The translations under genes were made by a program, and so were the position numbers. 64,000 nt of DNA from NCBI RefSeq assembly GCF_037975245.1, contig NC_092569.1, forward strand, positions 5,636,501 to 5,700,500. Reading direction: 5' to 3'. The DNA is from Apostichopus japonicus (taxonomy: Eukaryota > Echinodermata > Holothuroidea > Aspidochirotida > Stichopodidae). The notes beneath the pieces were generated by a model, which saw only the letters and a program-made list of their open reading frames with translations, searched no databases and was not told the origin of the DNA. This document shows positions 63,889-64,000 of this stretch, piece after piece; position 1 is the first letter of the stretch, and the number at the start of each line of letters is the position of its first letter.

Positions 63889-64000
63889 CTAGAAGGAAAA
63901 CATTCAAAGATTAAAATCTAAACAGACTTGGAATCTAGACTTGACTCAATCCAGTATATATGCAACAGATTCATGAGATGTTATCATAACAAAATAAATT

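Overview
The window is animal nuclear DNA: AT-rich, intron-rich and full of interspersed repeats and minisatellites. Its two recognisable genes point to an invertebrate deuterostome, most likely an echinoderm. That placement rests on gene content, the low density of small coding exons, abundant C/G homopolymers and repeat styles (AGGTCA-type repeats, tRNA-derived SINEs). I could not test it by a search.

Gene 1 (+ strand, 15279-28743, six coding exons, 654 residues) is a complete orthologue of the PCMTD1/PCMTD2 family, a protein-L-isoaspartate methyltransferase fold fused to a SOCS-type C-terminus. A candidate promoter and 5' UTR exon lie at about 11.3-11.46 kb. Its last exon encodes a very long acidic linker that separates the elongin-BC box from the terminal cullin-box-like motif.

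Gene 2 (- strand, from beyond the right edge to 39507, nine exons visible) is the C-terminal part of a MYT1/MYT1L/ST18-type neural transcription factor. The exons encode five CCHHC fingers, the MYT1 middle domain and the C-terminal coiled coil. The N-terminal exons lie beyond base 64000. The two genes are convergent, with about 10.8 kb between their stop codons.

Region by region: 1-11 kb holds no convincing gene, only one small ORF with a signal peptide and scattered repeats. 11.3-29.8 kb is the PCMTD locus. 29.8-39.3 kb is intergenic, with a MITE, a SINE, a possible solo LTR and a hairpin-rich minisatellite. 39.3-64 kb is the MYT1-family locus, whose introns carry four clear minisatellites (96, 34, 49 and 31 bp units) and a decayed array abutting a splice acceptor.

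Repeat families with more than one copy here: a TTAA-ended MITE of about 350-370 bp (four copies), a tRNA-derived SINE of about 205 bp (two copies), a diverged repeat of about 370 bp (two copies), and AGGTCA-rich repeats (three places).

The strongest biological observation is that a PCMTD gene and a MYT1-family gene are neighbours. The human pairs PCMTD2/MYT1 and PCMTD1/ST18 are neighbours too, so this looks like a linkage older than the vertebrate genome duplications, here with one gene inverted.
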